Shown: positions 43,207 through 51,692 of the stretch, in pieces
Position numbering within the stretch: position 1 is the first letter of the stretch
Layout of the letters: the number at the start of each line of letters is the position of its first letter
From: Leptotrichia wadei
Lineage (GTDB): Bacteria > Fusobacteriota > Fusobacteriia > Fusobacteriales > Leptotrichiaceae
Reading direction: 5' to 3'
Length of the DNA stretch: 64,000 bases
Assembly (NCBI RefSeq): GCF_007990545.2
Contig: NZ_AP019829.2
Location: 372,001 to 436,000 of the forward strand
Made by a program: the position numbers and the translations under genes
Notes under the pieces: generated by a model
Seen by the model: the letters and a program-made list of their open reading frames with translations, nothing else
Database searches by the model: none
Told to the model about the DNA's origin: nothing

Positions 43207-44508
43207 ATGAGAAAAAAAGTAAAAATTGGCATTAAAAGTAAAAAAATGGTGTTGTCTATGGCATTTTTGGCTATATCGGCATTTTCATTTGCTGATGGTG
43301 AAAACTACCATGATTATAAGGCACTGTTAATTGGAGATGTAAATGGAAATATTATAAAGGAAGATAATAGTTTAGCTGTTCGACCTTTGGCATCAGTTAC
43401 GAAAATTATGACATCAATATTGACATTAGATAAAATAAAGACAGGGCAAATTTCCTATGATGATAAAGTAACAATTTCGTCAAAGGCTGCTTCAGTTCCT
43501 TACGGGGTGAAATTAACAGCTGGGAAACAGTATACGGTAAGGGATTTATTAAAGGCAACAATTATCAAATCATCAAATAATGCTGCTTATGCACTTGCTG
43601 AATATGTGGGAGGAGATGTACCGAGTTTTGTACATTCGATGAACGAAAAAGCAAAAAGTTATGGGTTAGATTCACTTAGATATTGTTCTCCAAATGGGTT
43701 GCCGCCTAGTTATACAGGTTCTTGCATGGATCAAGGAAATGCACGTGATTTGTATAAATTGGCTCAAATAACACTAAAAGATTATAGTGAATATTTAAAT
43801 TTTTCAAAAAATAAAGTAGAATACATTGACAATGGAAATACAAAAGTGACTTCTACAAATACTCTTTTGGGAAATGTGCAAGGAGTAGATGGATTAAAGA
43901 CAGGTTATCACGATGCCGCAGGTTCAAATATCGTATTGACTGCAAGTAGAGGTGATGATAGAATGATAGCTGTTATTTTAGGTTCAAATCATGCGAAGGA
44001 TAGAAATGCAATTGGAGCAAGAGAAATAAATGATTACTATATAAATGGCTATGCAAAGAAAAATGGTGGAAATAGTTATGCTTATGCAGGTGATAATAGC
44101 AATAAGAATAGACGTAATTACAACAATAATCAAAATAGTAATAGAAATAGTAACAATAACGGCAATGAATTTAATAACAATAATGCTGAAAATAATAATG
44201 CTCAAAAGGGAAATAAAATAGAGCAATTCTTTAATTCAATTTTTGGTAAAAATAATAATAATAATTCAGCAAAGAAAATGAAAATTATAAGTAAAAATGA
44301 TATAGTGGCAGTAGCAGAAATAGGTGAAAAAAAATATAACTTGTATCCTACAAAAGATGTGGAAATAACAGCGACTCAACGACCAAATTTGACTTATACG
44401 GTAAATTTAAATTCAGGAGTGAACAAAAATAGCAGGGGAAAAATTGTTGGAACTTATATTGCAACCGACGGAACGTTGACTTATAGTGGAGAATTGATTA
44501 TGAAATAA
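43207..44508 (+). CDS. dacA: D-alanyl-D-alanine carboxypeptidase (PBP5/DacA-like)
   Basis: Penicillin-binding peptidase that trims peptidoglycan stems in the periplasm. A long basic signal peptide precedes the S11 domain: SVTKIMTS (SxxK), KSSNNAAYALAEY (SxN) and DGLKTGYHDAAGSN (KTG). The central linker (about residues 290-355) is dominated by asparagine (NYNNNQNSNRNSNNNGNE), which is unusual. A C-terminal domain of about 75 residues resembles the PBP5 beta domain. 433 residues in total. GAGGAAAG precedes the ATG. Confidence 0.9.
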   Translation: MRKKVKIGIKSKKMVLSMAFLAISAFSFADGENYHDYKALLIGDVNGNIIKEDNSLAVRPLASVTKIMTSILTLDKIKTGQISYDDKVTISSKAASVPYGVKLTAGKQYTVRDLLKATIIKSSNNAAYALAEYVGGDVPSFVHSMNEKAKSYGLDSLRYCSPNGLPPSYTGSCMDQGNARDLYKLAQITLKDYSEYLNFSKNKVEYIDNGNTKVTSTNTLLGNVQGVDGLKTGYHDAAGSNIVLTASRGDDRMIAVILGSNHAKDRNAIGAREINDYYINGYAKKNGGNSYAYAGDNSNKNRRNYNNNQNSNRNSNNNGNEFNNNNAENNNAQKGNKIEQFFNSIFGKNNNNNSAKKMKIISKNDIVAVAEIGEKKYNLYPTKDVEITATQRPNLTYTVNLNSGVNKNSRGKIVGTYIATDGTLTYSGELIMK

Positions 44509-44515
44509 TAAAAAA

Positions 44516-44545
44516 GAGCTGTTTTTATAACGGCTCAATTTTATT
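44516..44545 (+). terminator. Terminator after dacA
   Basis: GAGCTGTT and AACGGCTC pair across a short A/T loop, followed by AATTTTATTTT. Confidence 0.55.
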
Positions 44546-44584
44546 TTATAAAAATAAAAAATAAATAACAGAAAGGAAAATAAC

Positions 44585-45370
44585 ATGTCTATCGGAGTAT
44601 TTGATTCGGGAATCGGAGGGCTTACTGTATTAAAGGAAATTAGAAAAGTTTTGCCAGATGAAAAAATATATTATCTTGGAGATACGGCAAGAGTTCCGTA
44701 TGGAGAAAAGACAAAAGAGCTGATTATAAGATATTCAAAGGAAATCGTTGAATTTTTGCTGGAAAAAAATGTGAGTGCTATTGTAGTAGCTTGTAATACA
44801 GCCACTGCACTTGCATTAAAGGAATTGAAGGAAACTTTTAAGATTCCGATTATTGGAGTAATTGAAGCTGGGGCGAGAACGGCAATAGAAGCAACAAAAA
44901 GTGGTAAAATCGGTGTAATCGGAACGAAGGCGACTATACAATCTGGAAAATATGAAGAGGAAATAAAACTTTTTAATAAAAAAGTGGAAGTGCTTCAAAA
45001 AGCTTGCCCACTTTTTGTTCCAGCGGTGGAAGAAGGAATTTTAAGTGGAAAGCTGGTAAATCAGATAATAAAAACATATCTTGATGATTTTAAGGGGAAA
45101 GTAGATACTTTGATATTGGGATGTACTCATTATCCTTTGTTAAAAGATGCCATAAGTAAAATTTATCCAGATATAAAAATAGTAGATCCAGCCAAGGAAA
45201 CAGCTTTAGATTTAAAGGAAATTTTGGAGCAAAATGAATTTTTAAAAAATGATGCGAAAAAAGATGAAGAAGTAAAATATTATGTGACAGATGGGCAGGA
45301 AAAATTTAAGGAAATTGGAATTATGTTTTTGGAGGAAGATATTCCAAAAGTTGAATTGGTAAAATTATAA
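44585..45370 (+). CDS. murI: Glutamate racemase
   Basis: Makes D-glutamate for peptidoglycan. 261 residues with GVFDSGIGGLTVLKEI, the paired catalytic cysteines in VVACNTATALAL and LGCTHYPLL, and IGVIGTKATI. AGAAAGGA precedes the ATG. Follows dacA, so two cell-wall genes are neighbours. Confidence 0.95.
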   Translation: MSIGVFDSGIGGLTVLKEIRKVLPDEKIYYLGDTARVPYGEKTKELIIRYSKEIVEFLLEKNVSAIVVACNTATALALKELKETFKIPIIGVIEAGARTAIEATKSGKIGVIGTKATIQSGKYEEEIKLFNKKVEVLQKACPLFVPAVEEGILSGKLVNQIIKTYLDDFKGKVDTLILGCTHYPLLKDAISKIYPDIKIVDPAKETALDLKEILEQNEFLKNDAKKDEEVKYYVTDGQEKFKEIGIMFLEEDIPKVELVKL

Positions 45371-45451
45371 ATTAATGTTAGAGTAAAATTTTATATTATT
45401 TCAAATAAAAAAACTTTATCATAAATAAAATATAATAAAGAAAGGGCATAG

Positions 45452-46093
45452 ATGTTTGAATATATTTTAGGAAAGTTAGCAGTAAAGAAAATAGATTATG
45501 TTGCTTTGGAAATAAACGGATTGGCATATAAAATTCATATATCATTGAAAACATTTGAAAAAATAGGTAATATTGGGAATGATGAAAAATTATATATTTT
45601 TACAAATGTGAAGGAAGATGATATTTCCCTTTATGGATTTAAAACGCAAAATGAAAGGGAACTTTTTAAGGCTTTGATAAGTATAAGTGGAGTAGGTCCA
45701 AAACTTGCGATTGCAATATTATCGACTTTTAATATGAGGGAAATTATTGAAATTGTTACGGAAGATGAGTCTAAAATTTTTACAAGAGTTCCAGGGCTTG
45801 GAATAAAAAAGGCTCAAAAAATAATACTGGATCTGAAGGATAAAGTAAAAAAAATAGATATATCGGAAATGCTTGAAGAAACTAGCAATCTATCGAACGG
45901 AAAACTGATAACTTCAGAATCTTTTGATCCTAAAATTTCACTAATGAAGGAAGATCTAAAATTAGCCTTAGAATCTTTAGGATATACAAATACTGATATT
46001 TCCAAATGGATAAAAGATAGTGAATTGGCTCAATTAAAGGATATTAGCGAGGCTATAAAAATAGTTTTGCAAAAGATTCAAAATAAAAAATAG
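45452..46093 (+). CDS. ruvA: Holliday junction helicase subunit RuvA
   Basis: Tetrameric Holliday-junction binding protein (213 residues). The N-terminal OB-fold (FEYILGKLAVKKIDYVALEINGLAYKIHIS), tandem HhH motifs (LISISGVGPKLAIAILS and FTRVPGLGIKKAQKIILDL), and a C-terminal domain (LKLALESLGYTNTDISKWI) that contacts RuvB. RuvB and RuvC are not in the window. Confidence 0.94.
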   Translation: MFEYILGKLAVKKIDYVALEINGLAYKIHISLKTFEKIGNIGNDEKLYIFTNVKEDDISLYGFKTQNERELFKALISISGVGPKLAIAILSTFNMREIIEIVTEDESKIFTRVPGLGIKKAQKIILDLKDKVKKIDISEMLEETSNLSNGKLITSESFDPKISLMKEDLKLALESLGYTNTDISKWIKDSELAQLKDISEAIKIVLQKIQNKK

Positions 46094-46147
46094 TTTTGTA
46101 AAAATGTTAGTCCTTTTATTTTTACAAATAAATATGATATATAAAAA

Positions 46148-46201
46148 ATGTACCTTTAAACTTTTTACTTTAAAATTAAGTTTTTAGGTACATATTTTTT
46201 T
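46148..46201 (+). terminator. Terminator after ruvA
   Basis: Outer arms ATGTACCT and AGGTACAT, inner AAACTT/AAGTTT, then ATTTTTTT. Resembles the terminator at 16327. Confidence 0.75.
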
Positions 46202-46249
46202 GCTAAAAAAATCTTTCTAATCTTATCATTTATAGTGAACCCTATTTAA

Positions 46250-46322
46250 GATTAAACTGCTAAAAATTATATAAATTTAGGGTTTGAGTAAAATAGTCAT
46301 AATTTTTGAGTTCAGTTTATAA
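46250..46322 (+). repeat. Dispersed repeat family 2, copy c
   Basis: Shares AAAAATTATATAAATTTAGG and GTAAAATAGTCATAATTTTT with copies b and d. The 3' part is shorter than in other copies. Confidence 0.75.
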
Positions 46323-46347
46323 AATCAGGAAATAGATTTAGTATTAA

Positions 46348-46575
46348 TTATTTACCATGTTTTTTTACCATAGTCTTTTTATTATTTCTTTTTTCTTGAA
46401 AATTTACAGTTCGTTTCTTTTCTAGTATTTTATTAGTTTTTTTTCTTTCTGGTTGAACGATCATTGGTTTCGGCTTTGGATTTTTGGGCTTGGGCGGCAT
46501 AGCGAGAGATACTATTGATATTCCTGTAATTCCCAAAATTGCAACCATTTTTTTAAAAGTATTTTTCATATTCAT
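46348..46575 (-). CDS. Small secreted basic protein, Lys/Pro-rich
   Basis: A 75-residue protein with a signal peptide (MNMKNTFKKMVAILGITGISIVSLA) followed by a Pro/Lys repeat (PPKPKNPKPKP) and a lysine-rich tail ending KKHGK. No family is recognised; it could be a periplasmic or exported peptide that binds acidic polymers. GGGGA lies 8 bases before the ATG at 46575, so the longer frame from 46590 is not used. Single gene, divergent from the DnaJ-domain gene. Confidence 0.7.
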   Translation of the reverse strand: MNMKNTFKKMVAILGITGISIVSLAMPPKPKNPKPKPMIVQPERKKTNKILEKKRTVNFQEKRNNKKTMVKKHGK

Positions 46576-46736
46576 ATTAATCATCCCCATTCAGATCTAT
46601 CTTTATTTTTTTATTTTGTTCATATCTTTTCTTGAACAAATATATAATATCATTTAATTTTGACAAAAATATGTAAAATTTATGACTTTTTTGTGAAATT
46701 TTGAATTATTTATTTTAAAATTTAATTAAAAATATA

Positions 46737-46765
46737 TTGACAAAAATATAAAAATATAGTATTAT
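46737..46765 (+). promoter_or_regulatory. Promoter of the DnaJ-FHA-kinase cassette
   Basis: TTGACA, 17-base spacer and TATTAT, about 40 bases before the DnaJ-domain start. It is one of the closest matches to consensus in the window. Confidence 0.7.
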
Positions 46766-46806
46766 TTAATAAACATTAAATATTAATTAATAAAAAAGGA
46801 AGAAAA

Positions 46807-47256
46807 ATGAATTATTATGAATTATTAGGTGTGTCTGAAAATGCTGATATTTCAGAAATAAAGAAAAAATATAGGAAATTGGCGATGAAATATCATCCAG
46901 ACAGGAATTCGGGGGATGAAAATGCTACTAAAAAATTTCGGGAGGTAACAGAGGCTTATGAGGTTCTTGGGGATGAAAAGAAAAGGGAAGAGTATGACTG
47001 TAAAAGAAAAAATGTTCAGAGTCAAAGAAGAAATAAGAATAAAAAGGAAAATGTCAAGGATGAATTTTCTCAAAACGATTTTACTTTCGGAAGGGATTTT
47101 TTTAAAAGTGCTAAGGAAATGAAAGGAATGTTTGAAAATAGTTTTAGGATGGATAAAATGGGAGAGAAAAGGGCAAGGTCGGAAAAAGAGAATATTAAGA
47201 GTAGGTTTGATCAGTTTTTTGATGTAAAGAAAAAAAATAATGATAATTTTAGGTAA
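46807..47256 (+). CDS. Short DnaJ-domain protein
   Basis: 149 residues. The J domain is at the N-terminus ([20 protein letters not shown], the HPD motif in [30 protein letters not shown]). The rest is a basic, low-complexity tail without the Gly/Phe region or zinc fingers of DnaJ. J domains stimulate Hsp70 ATPases; a large Hsp70/actin-fold protein lies in the same cassette (54137), which is a plausible partner. First gene of the cassette, behind a good promoter. Confidence 0.88.
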   Translation: MNYYELLGVSENADISEIKKKYRKLAMKYHPDRNSGDENATKKFREVTEAYEVLGDEKKREEYDCKRKNVQSQRRNKNKKENVKDEFSQNDFTFGRDFFKSAKEMKGMFENSFRMDKMGEKRARSEKENIKSRFDQFFDVKKKNNDNFR

Positions 47257-47324
47257 CTTTATAAATTTTTATAAGAAATTTAGGGTTTCTGATAATAAAT
47301 AGAATATTATTTTAAAAAAATAAT

Positions 47325-47427
47325 CGAACCTGTTTAAAATCAAATTGTTGAAAATTATATAAATTTATGTTTTAAGTAAAATAGTCATAGTTTTTGAGTT
47401 CAGTTTTAAGGCAGTTTTACTATAAAA
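47325..47427 (+). repeat. Dispersed repeat family 2, copy d
   Basis: The longest copy, from GAACCTGTTTAAAATCAAATT to CAGTTTTACTATAAA. It sits between the DnaJ and FHA genes, inside the cassette. Confidence 0.75.
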
Positions 47428-47456
47428 AAGATAAATTGAGGGAAGGAAAAAAGGAA

Positions 47457-48275
47457 ATGTTATGGGGAATTAGAAGATTGTTGTCAAATTTTAGAAGTAT
47501 TTTTAGACAGCCGTTTGGACGAGGCAGTATTTATCGGCTGGAAAGACTTAAAAGTGTTGTACGAATGAAGGAAAATGGAGAAAATAGAAGTGAAAAAAAT
47601 GGTTTAGGAGTGGATAAGGGAATTAGAAAATATGAAAAACGGAAATTAAATGCGAGAAGCCAAAAAGCTTATAAATTTTTTAATGTGAAAAATATTTTAA
47701 TAATTCTGATTTTGATATTTACATTTATTTTTGTACATTTTTCGGGATATTCTACAAAAAGTCTTTATTTTTCGATTTTTATTTATATTGGAGTTACACT
47801 TTATTTGCTTATTTTGGAAAGATTTTTTGAAAAGGTGGAAGTTCAAGAGGAAATTAAAAATATAAAAAATGATAGAGAAAGGGAACATAATGTTTTTTTA
47901 GAAAGAGTAAAGGAAATAGAGGATTTAGAGAAAAATCAGATTGAGCATATATTTTTGAAGGATTCAGAAGATTATGACATGAAAATATGGAAAGTTGGAA
48001 GGGCAACTTCACTTTTAATTGGAAAACAATCGCCTAGAAATCGGGTGGATATTGATGTAAGTGAGGGGATTTATTCTAATTTAGTTAGTAGGGCTCATGG
48101 TATTTTAAATCGTGTTAATGGAATTTGGTACTATGAGGATTTAGGCTCACAAAATGGGAGTGGAATTGAAAAAAGTCTGGATAAGCGGAAAATGAAACTA
48201 AAAAAAAATATACCTGTAAAAGTAGAATCAGGTGATATTATTTATTTGGCAACTACAAAAATATTATTAAAATAA
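47457..48275 (+). CDS. Membrane-anchored FHA-domain protein
   Basis: 272 residues. A basic cytosolic N-terminus, two membrane helices (about 79-97 and 104-124), a coiled-coil region and a C-terminal FHA domain (about 178-272). It has the phosphothreonine-binding signatures VGRATSLLIGK, LVSRAHGIL and GSQNGSGIEKS. FHA domains bind phosphothreonine made by Ser/Thr kinases such as the one encoded at 53074. An open frame extends upstream to 47394 within a repeat; GGAAGG before the ATG at 47457 decides the start. Confidence 0.85.
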   Translation: MLWGIRRLLSNFRSIFRQPFGRGSIYRLERLKSVVRMKENGENRSEKNGLGVDKGIRKYEKRKLNARSQKAYKFFNVKNILIILILIFTFIFVHFSGYSTKSLYFSIFIYIGVTLYLLILERFFEKVEVQEEIKNIKNDREREHNVFLERVKEIEDLEKNQIEHIFLKDSEDYDMKIWKVGRATSLLIGKQSPRNRVDIDVSEGIYSNLVSRAHGILNRVNGIWYYEDLGSQNGSGIEKSLDKRKMKLKKNIPVKVESGDIIYLATTKILLK

Positions 48276-48446
48276 AAAAGGGAAATTACAAGAGTAAAAT
48301 TTGTAAAAATTAATAAATAATATTTGTGAGAGCAAAGAATTAAAATTTTTGTTAGATAAAAAAAGTAAAATTTATGTTTTTTAGTGAAGCTTAGTATTAC
48401 AGAATTTTATAAATAGATAAAATAAAAAATGGAGGAATATTTTAAA

Positions 48447-49106
48447 ATGAAATTAGATAGATGTAAAAATGGGCATATATACGATGTTTCAAGATACAGT
48501 TCGTGTCCCTACTGTAAATCGGAAGGATTGGAAACGGAAGTTCAAGATGATAAAATTAATTTAGTTGAGCAAATGGAAGATGAAGATAGAACTACTGCCT
48601 ACTGGTCAAAGGATAGCACTGTAGATCCTGTTGTTGGGTGGCTTACGTGTATTGAAGGACATGACAAGGGGAAGGATTACAGAATTGTGAGTGAGCGGAA
48701 CTTCATTGGGCGTGGAGAAAATATGGATATTCAAATTTTAGGAGATACTATGATTTCTAGAAAAAACCATTGTTCAATAAGTTATAATCCAAAACAGCGA
48801 AAGTTTATGCTAACTCCTGGAGATTCCAATGGATTGATTTATTTAAATGGAGAGGCTGTTTATAATACAGTGGAATTGAGAGCTTATTCGGTTGTGGAAA
48901 TGGGAGAAAGTAAATTTGTGTTTGTAAATCTTTGTGGGGATTATTTTGATTGGGAGAAAGAAAAGGCTAGAGATGAGAATGTGAAAAGAAAATATGAAAA
49001 AAATTTAGATAATAAAAAAATAGATGAAAATATAAATTTTGTGAATAGAAATAGTAGAAATGGAGATTTAGAAGTAAAAATTGAAGATTATGAGGAAAAT
49101 TTATAA
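48447..49106 (+). CDS. Zinc-ribbon plus FHA-domain protein
   Basis: 219 residues, soluble. The N-terminus has a four-ligand metal site (CKNGHIYDVSRYSSCPYC), a typical zinc ribbon; an FHA domain follows (about 70-165) with FIGRGENMDIQILGDTMISRKNHCSI and SNGLIYLNGEAV. The C-terminal 50 residues are charged. GGAGG is 11 bases before the ATG at 48447. Zinc-ribbon-FHA proteins with this plan occur beside kinase/PP2C genes; here it probably reads phosphorylation by the kinase at 53074. Confidence 0.87.
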   Translation: MKLDRCKNGHIYDVSRYSSCPYCKSEGLETEVQDDKINLVEQMEDEDRTTAYWSKDSTVDPVVGWLTCIEGHDKGKDYRIVSERNFIGRGENMDIQILGDTMISRKNHCSISYNPKQRKFMLTPGDSNGLIYLNGEAVYNTVELRAYSVVEMGESKFVFVNLCGDYFDWEKEKARDENVKRKYEKNLDNKKIDENINFVNRNSRNGDLEVKIEDYEENL

Positions 49107-49159
49107 TTTAATGAAATTAAAGAATTATAAATAAAGATAAGATAGTGAGGATAAAGGTT

Positions 49160-49200
49160 GGATAGTTGTTATAGCAAGGGGTTAAGAATTCTTGTTAAGA
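49160..49200 (+). repeat. Repeat family 1, copy G (partial)
   Basis: TAGCAAGGGGTTAAGAATTCTTG at about 49172-49194 carries half-preserved arms with a GGATAGTTGTTA flank. Between the second FHA gene and the PP2C-like gene. Confidence 0.5.
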
Positions 49201-49274
49201 TAAGAAAAAATTAAAAATTTTTTTATAGTTGTAGAAATAATAAATTTAATGAAATTAAAGGGAGAAATGGGAAG

Positions 49275-51677
49275 ATGAGGAAGGATGAGGCAAAATTTAT
49301 TACGGAATTTTTAAGCGAGGCTGGAACGAAGACTGAAAATAGTGATTATTTTGGATATGTTTTGCTGGATAATTATGCAATTTGGGCTGTGGCAGATGGA
49401 TTTGATGAGGAAGAAGGAGCAAAAGTTGCGGCAAGGATTGCTGTAGAATCTGTAATTGAATATTTTATGCTATGTCCACGATTTAATTATGATGTTATTA
49501 AGGAAATGATGGATTATGCCAATTTGAAAGTTAAAGAAAAACAGGAGGAAGCCCAAAAATATTCTCTTATGCACACTTCTCTTTTAATCGTTATAAGCAA
49601 TTATAATTCAATTTTATATGGAAATGTTGGGAATACAAGATTTTACCATATTAGAGGTGGATATATTGTTTCCCAAAGTAAAGATGATACGATAGCACAG
49701 CTTTTGGTGGATGAAGAAGCGTTAAATGTATCGGATATAAGATTCCATAGACAAAGGAATGATTTACTGCAGGCAATTGGAGATTTTGGGAAAATTAATC
49801 CCAATATTATAAGAAGCCCTGTGGAGCTTATGGAAAAAGATATTTTTTGCTTGACAACTGTGGGATTTTGGGAAAATATTGATGAACACGATATGGAAAA
49901 TGATTTGTCCAGATTTGAGGATAAAAAGCAATGGCTAAATTCATTGGAAAAAAGGATACTTGCTTCGCTTAGGGACAATATTGAAAATTATACGATTGCA
50001 CAGGTGGAAGTTCAGGCGGTGGCGAGTCCAGAGCCGATGGAAAAGGATAGAAGTAAAATTATAAAAAAAATATTATTGATAATAATGATTGTTGTTGTGA
50101 TTATTTTATTTATTGTAATTTGGAATGTAAAAAGAAGAAATGGAATTTTACAGGCGGCAACGCAATATGAAAAGCTAGCAGATGAGGAAATTTTGAAAAA
50201 GAACTTTAATAATTCAATTGATGATTTGAAATTGGAAATTGGAGAATATGAGAAATTAAAACCGAAAAGCAGGGGGATTATTGGGTTTTTTACAAATGCC
50301 GAGAAAAAAAGGAATGATGCAGATAAAAAAATTGATGAGATAAATAAAAAAATTGGAGAAATCGAAAAAATTAAAGAGGCATTTACAGATATTGATGAAG
50401 GAAATGAACTATTTAATAATGGAAATTATGATGAGGCGAATGTGAAATATCAGCAGGCTAAATATAATCTGAACGATAATACTTATAAACGTGATGAATT
50501 GAATACAGAAGAGATTTTGACAACGTTGGATTCACGTATAAATTCGGCTGTGAAGTTGAAGGAGGCGAAGGCTTTGGAAATGGCTGGAGATAATGCGGTT
50601 AATGAAGGAAGTTTTAATTTGGCGAAAGTTAGTTATAAAAATGCGATGGATATATATCTAGCAAATGGTAAAGCGGATTATGTTTCACAAATCGAGAAAA
50701 AGATAGAGGAAATATCGGATAAGGAAAAAACTGCATATAATGGGGCAATGCTTGCAGAAAATAAGGGAGATTCATTGGCACAGAGCAATATTAATTCTTC
50801 TAGGGAGGCATATTATCAGGCACGACAAATGTACCAGGTGCTTGGGGATACTGTAAAAGTGGGAGAGGTTGACAATAAAATACAGGAGCTTAATTCTCAG
50901 CAAAATGCTGATTTACAAACTGCTAATAATCTTGTGCAAGAAGGACTTTCTCAAATAACAGCTAACAATCCAGCTCAAGCAATAAGCATTTTAACACAGG
51001 CTAAAAATATTTATCAAAAAATGAAGGATACAAATAATGTGAATATTGTTGGAAAGTATATAAATCAGGCACAGGAATTTATCAAATTTGAAAGCCAAAA
51101 TGTTGAAAAATTGAAGGCACAGAAATTGGAATATTCAGAAAAATTAAAATCACAAGAAACAGAATATTCAGAAAAGCTAAAACAGCAGGAAATTCAGCTG
51201 CAACAGCAACTGCAAGCAAAAGAAATGGAAATAAAGGTACAACAGGAGCAAATGGAGCAGGAAAGGCAAAAACGGGAAGAAATATCAAGAAAAATAGAAA
51301 ATGCCTTAAATCTGGAAATGCAAGCGGATCAACTGGCGATAGATGAAAAATTTGAGGAAAGTATAGCAAAGTATGAAGAAACTAAGAAGATTTTGGAAGA
51401 GGTAAATACAGATGGAAATTTTGGCAATCAAGTGGCTAAAATTGAAGGTTTAAATAAGAAAATTGAGAAAATTGAAGGGTATTTGCTGAAGAAAAATGGA
51501 GAAGAAGATCTTAAAAATAAAAGATGGAAGGATGCTGTTGAAAAACTTACACAGGCAAAGGAAAAATTGGAAAAAAGCGGCACAAAACAAAATGAAATAG
51601 CCGAAATTGAGAAAAAGCTGAAAAAGGCTGAGAAAAAAGCAAATAAAAAATGGTGGCAATTTTGGAAAATTTTTTAA
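49275..51677 (+). CDS. PP2C-like membrane protein with TPR/coiled-coil extracytoplasmic part, probably inactive
   Basis: 800 residues. An N-terminal PP2C fold (about 1-245) has TENSDYFGYV and WAVADGFDEEEGA, but the late metal-binding aspartates are lost: LTTVGFWENI replaces the usual SDGLW and IENYTIAQV replaces DNxT. A membrane helix (about 257-282: KKILLIIMIVVVIILFIVIW) is followed by TPR-like repeats (ELFNNGNYDEANVKYQQAK, QGLSQITANNPAQAISILTQAK type) and a long Gln/Glu/Lys coiled coil (about 610-680), ending WWQFWKIF. The topology suggests signalling across the membrane. Function inferred; a pseudophosphatase is likely. Confidence 0.75.
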   Translation: MRKDEAKFITEFLSEAGTKTENSDYFGYVLLDNYAIWAVADGFDEEEGAKVAARIAVESVIEYFMLCPRFNYDVIKEMMDYANLKVKEKQEEAQKYSLMHTSLLIVISNYNSILYGNVGNTRFYHIRGGYIVSQSKDDTIAQLLVDEEALNVSDIRFHRQRNDLLQAIGDFGKINPNIIRSPVELMEKDIFCLTTVGFWENIDEHDMENDLSRFEDKKQWLNSLEKRILASLRDNIENYTIAQVEVQAVASPEPMEKDRSKIIKKILLIIMIVVVIILFIVIWNVKRRNGILQAATQYEKLADEEILKKNFNNSIDDLKLEIGEYEKLKPKSRGIIGFFTNAEKKRNDADKKIDEINKKIGEIEKIKEAFTDIDEGNELFNNGNYDEANVKYQQAKYNLNDNTYKRDELNTEEILTTLDSRINSAVKLKEAKALEMAGDNAVNEGSFNLAKVSYKNAMDIYLANGKADYVSQIEKKIEEISDKEKTAYNGAMLAENKGDSLAQSNINSSREAYYQARQMYQVLGDTVKVGEVDNKIQELNSQQNADLQTANNLVQEGLSQITANNPAQAISILTQAKNIYQKMKDTNNVNIVGKYINQAQEFIKFESQNVEKLKAQKLEYSEKLKSQETEYSEKLKQQEIQLQQQLQAKEMEIKVQQEQMEQERQKREEISRKIENALNLEMQADQLAIDEKFEESIAKYEETKKILEEVNTDGNFGNQVAKIEGLNKKIEKIEGYLLKKNGEEDLKNKRWKDAVEKLTQAKEKLEKSGTKQNEIAEIEKKLKKAEKKANKKWWQFWKIF

Positions 51678-51692
51678 GATAGGAGGGAAAAA

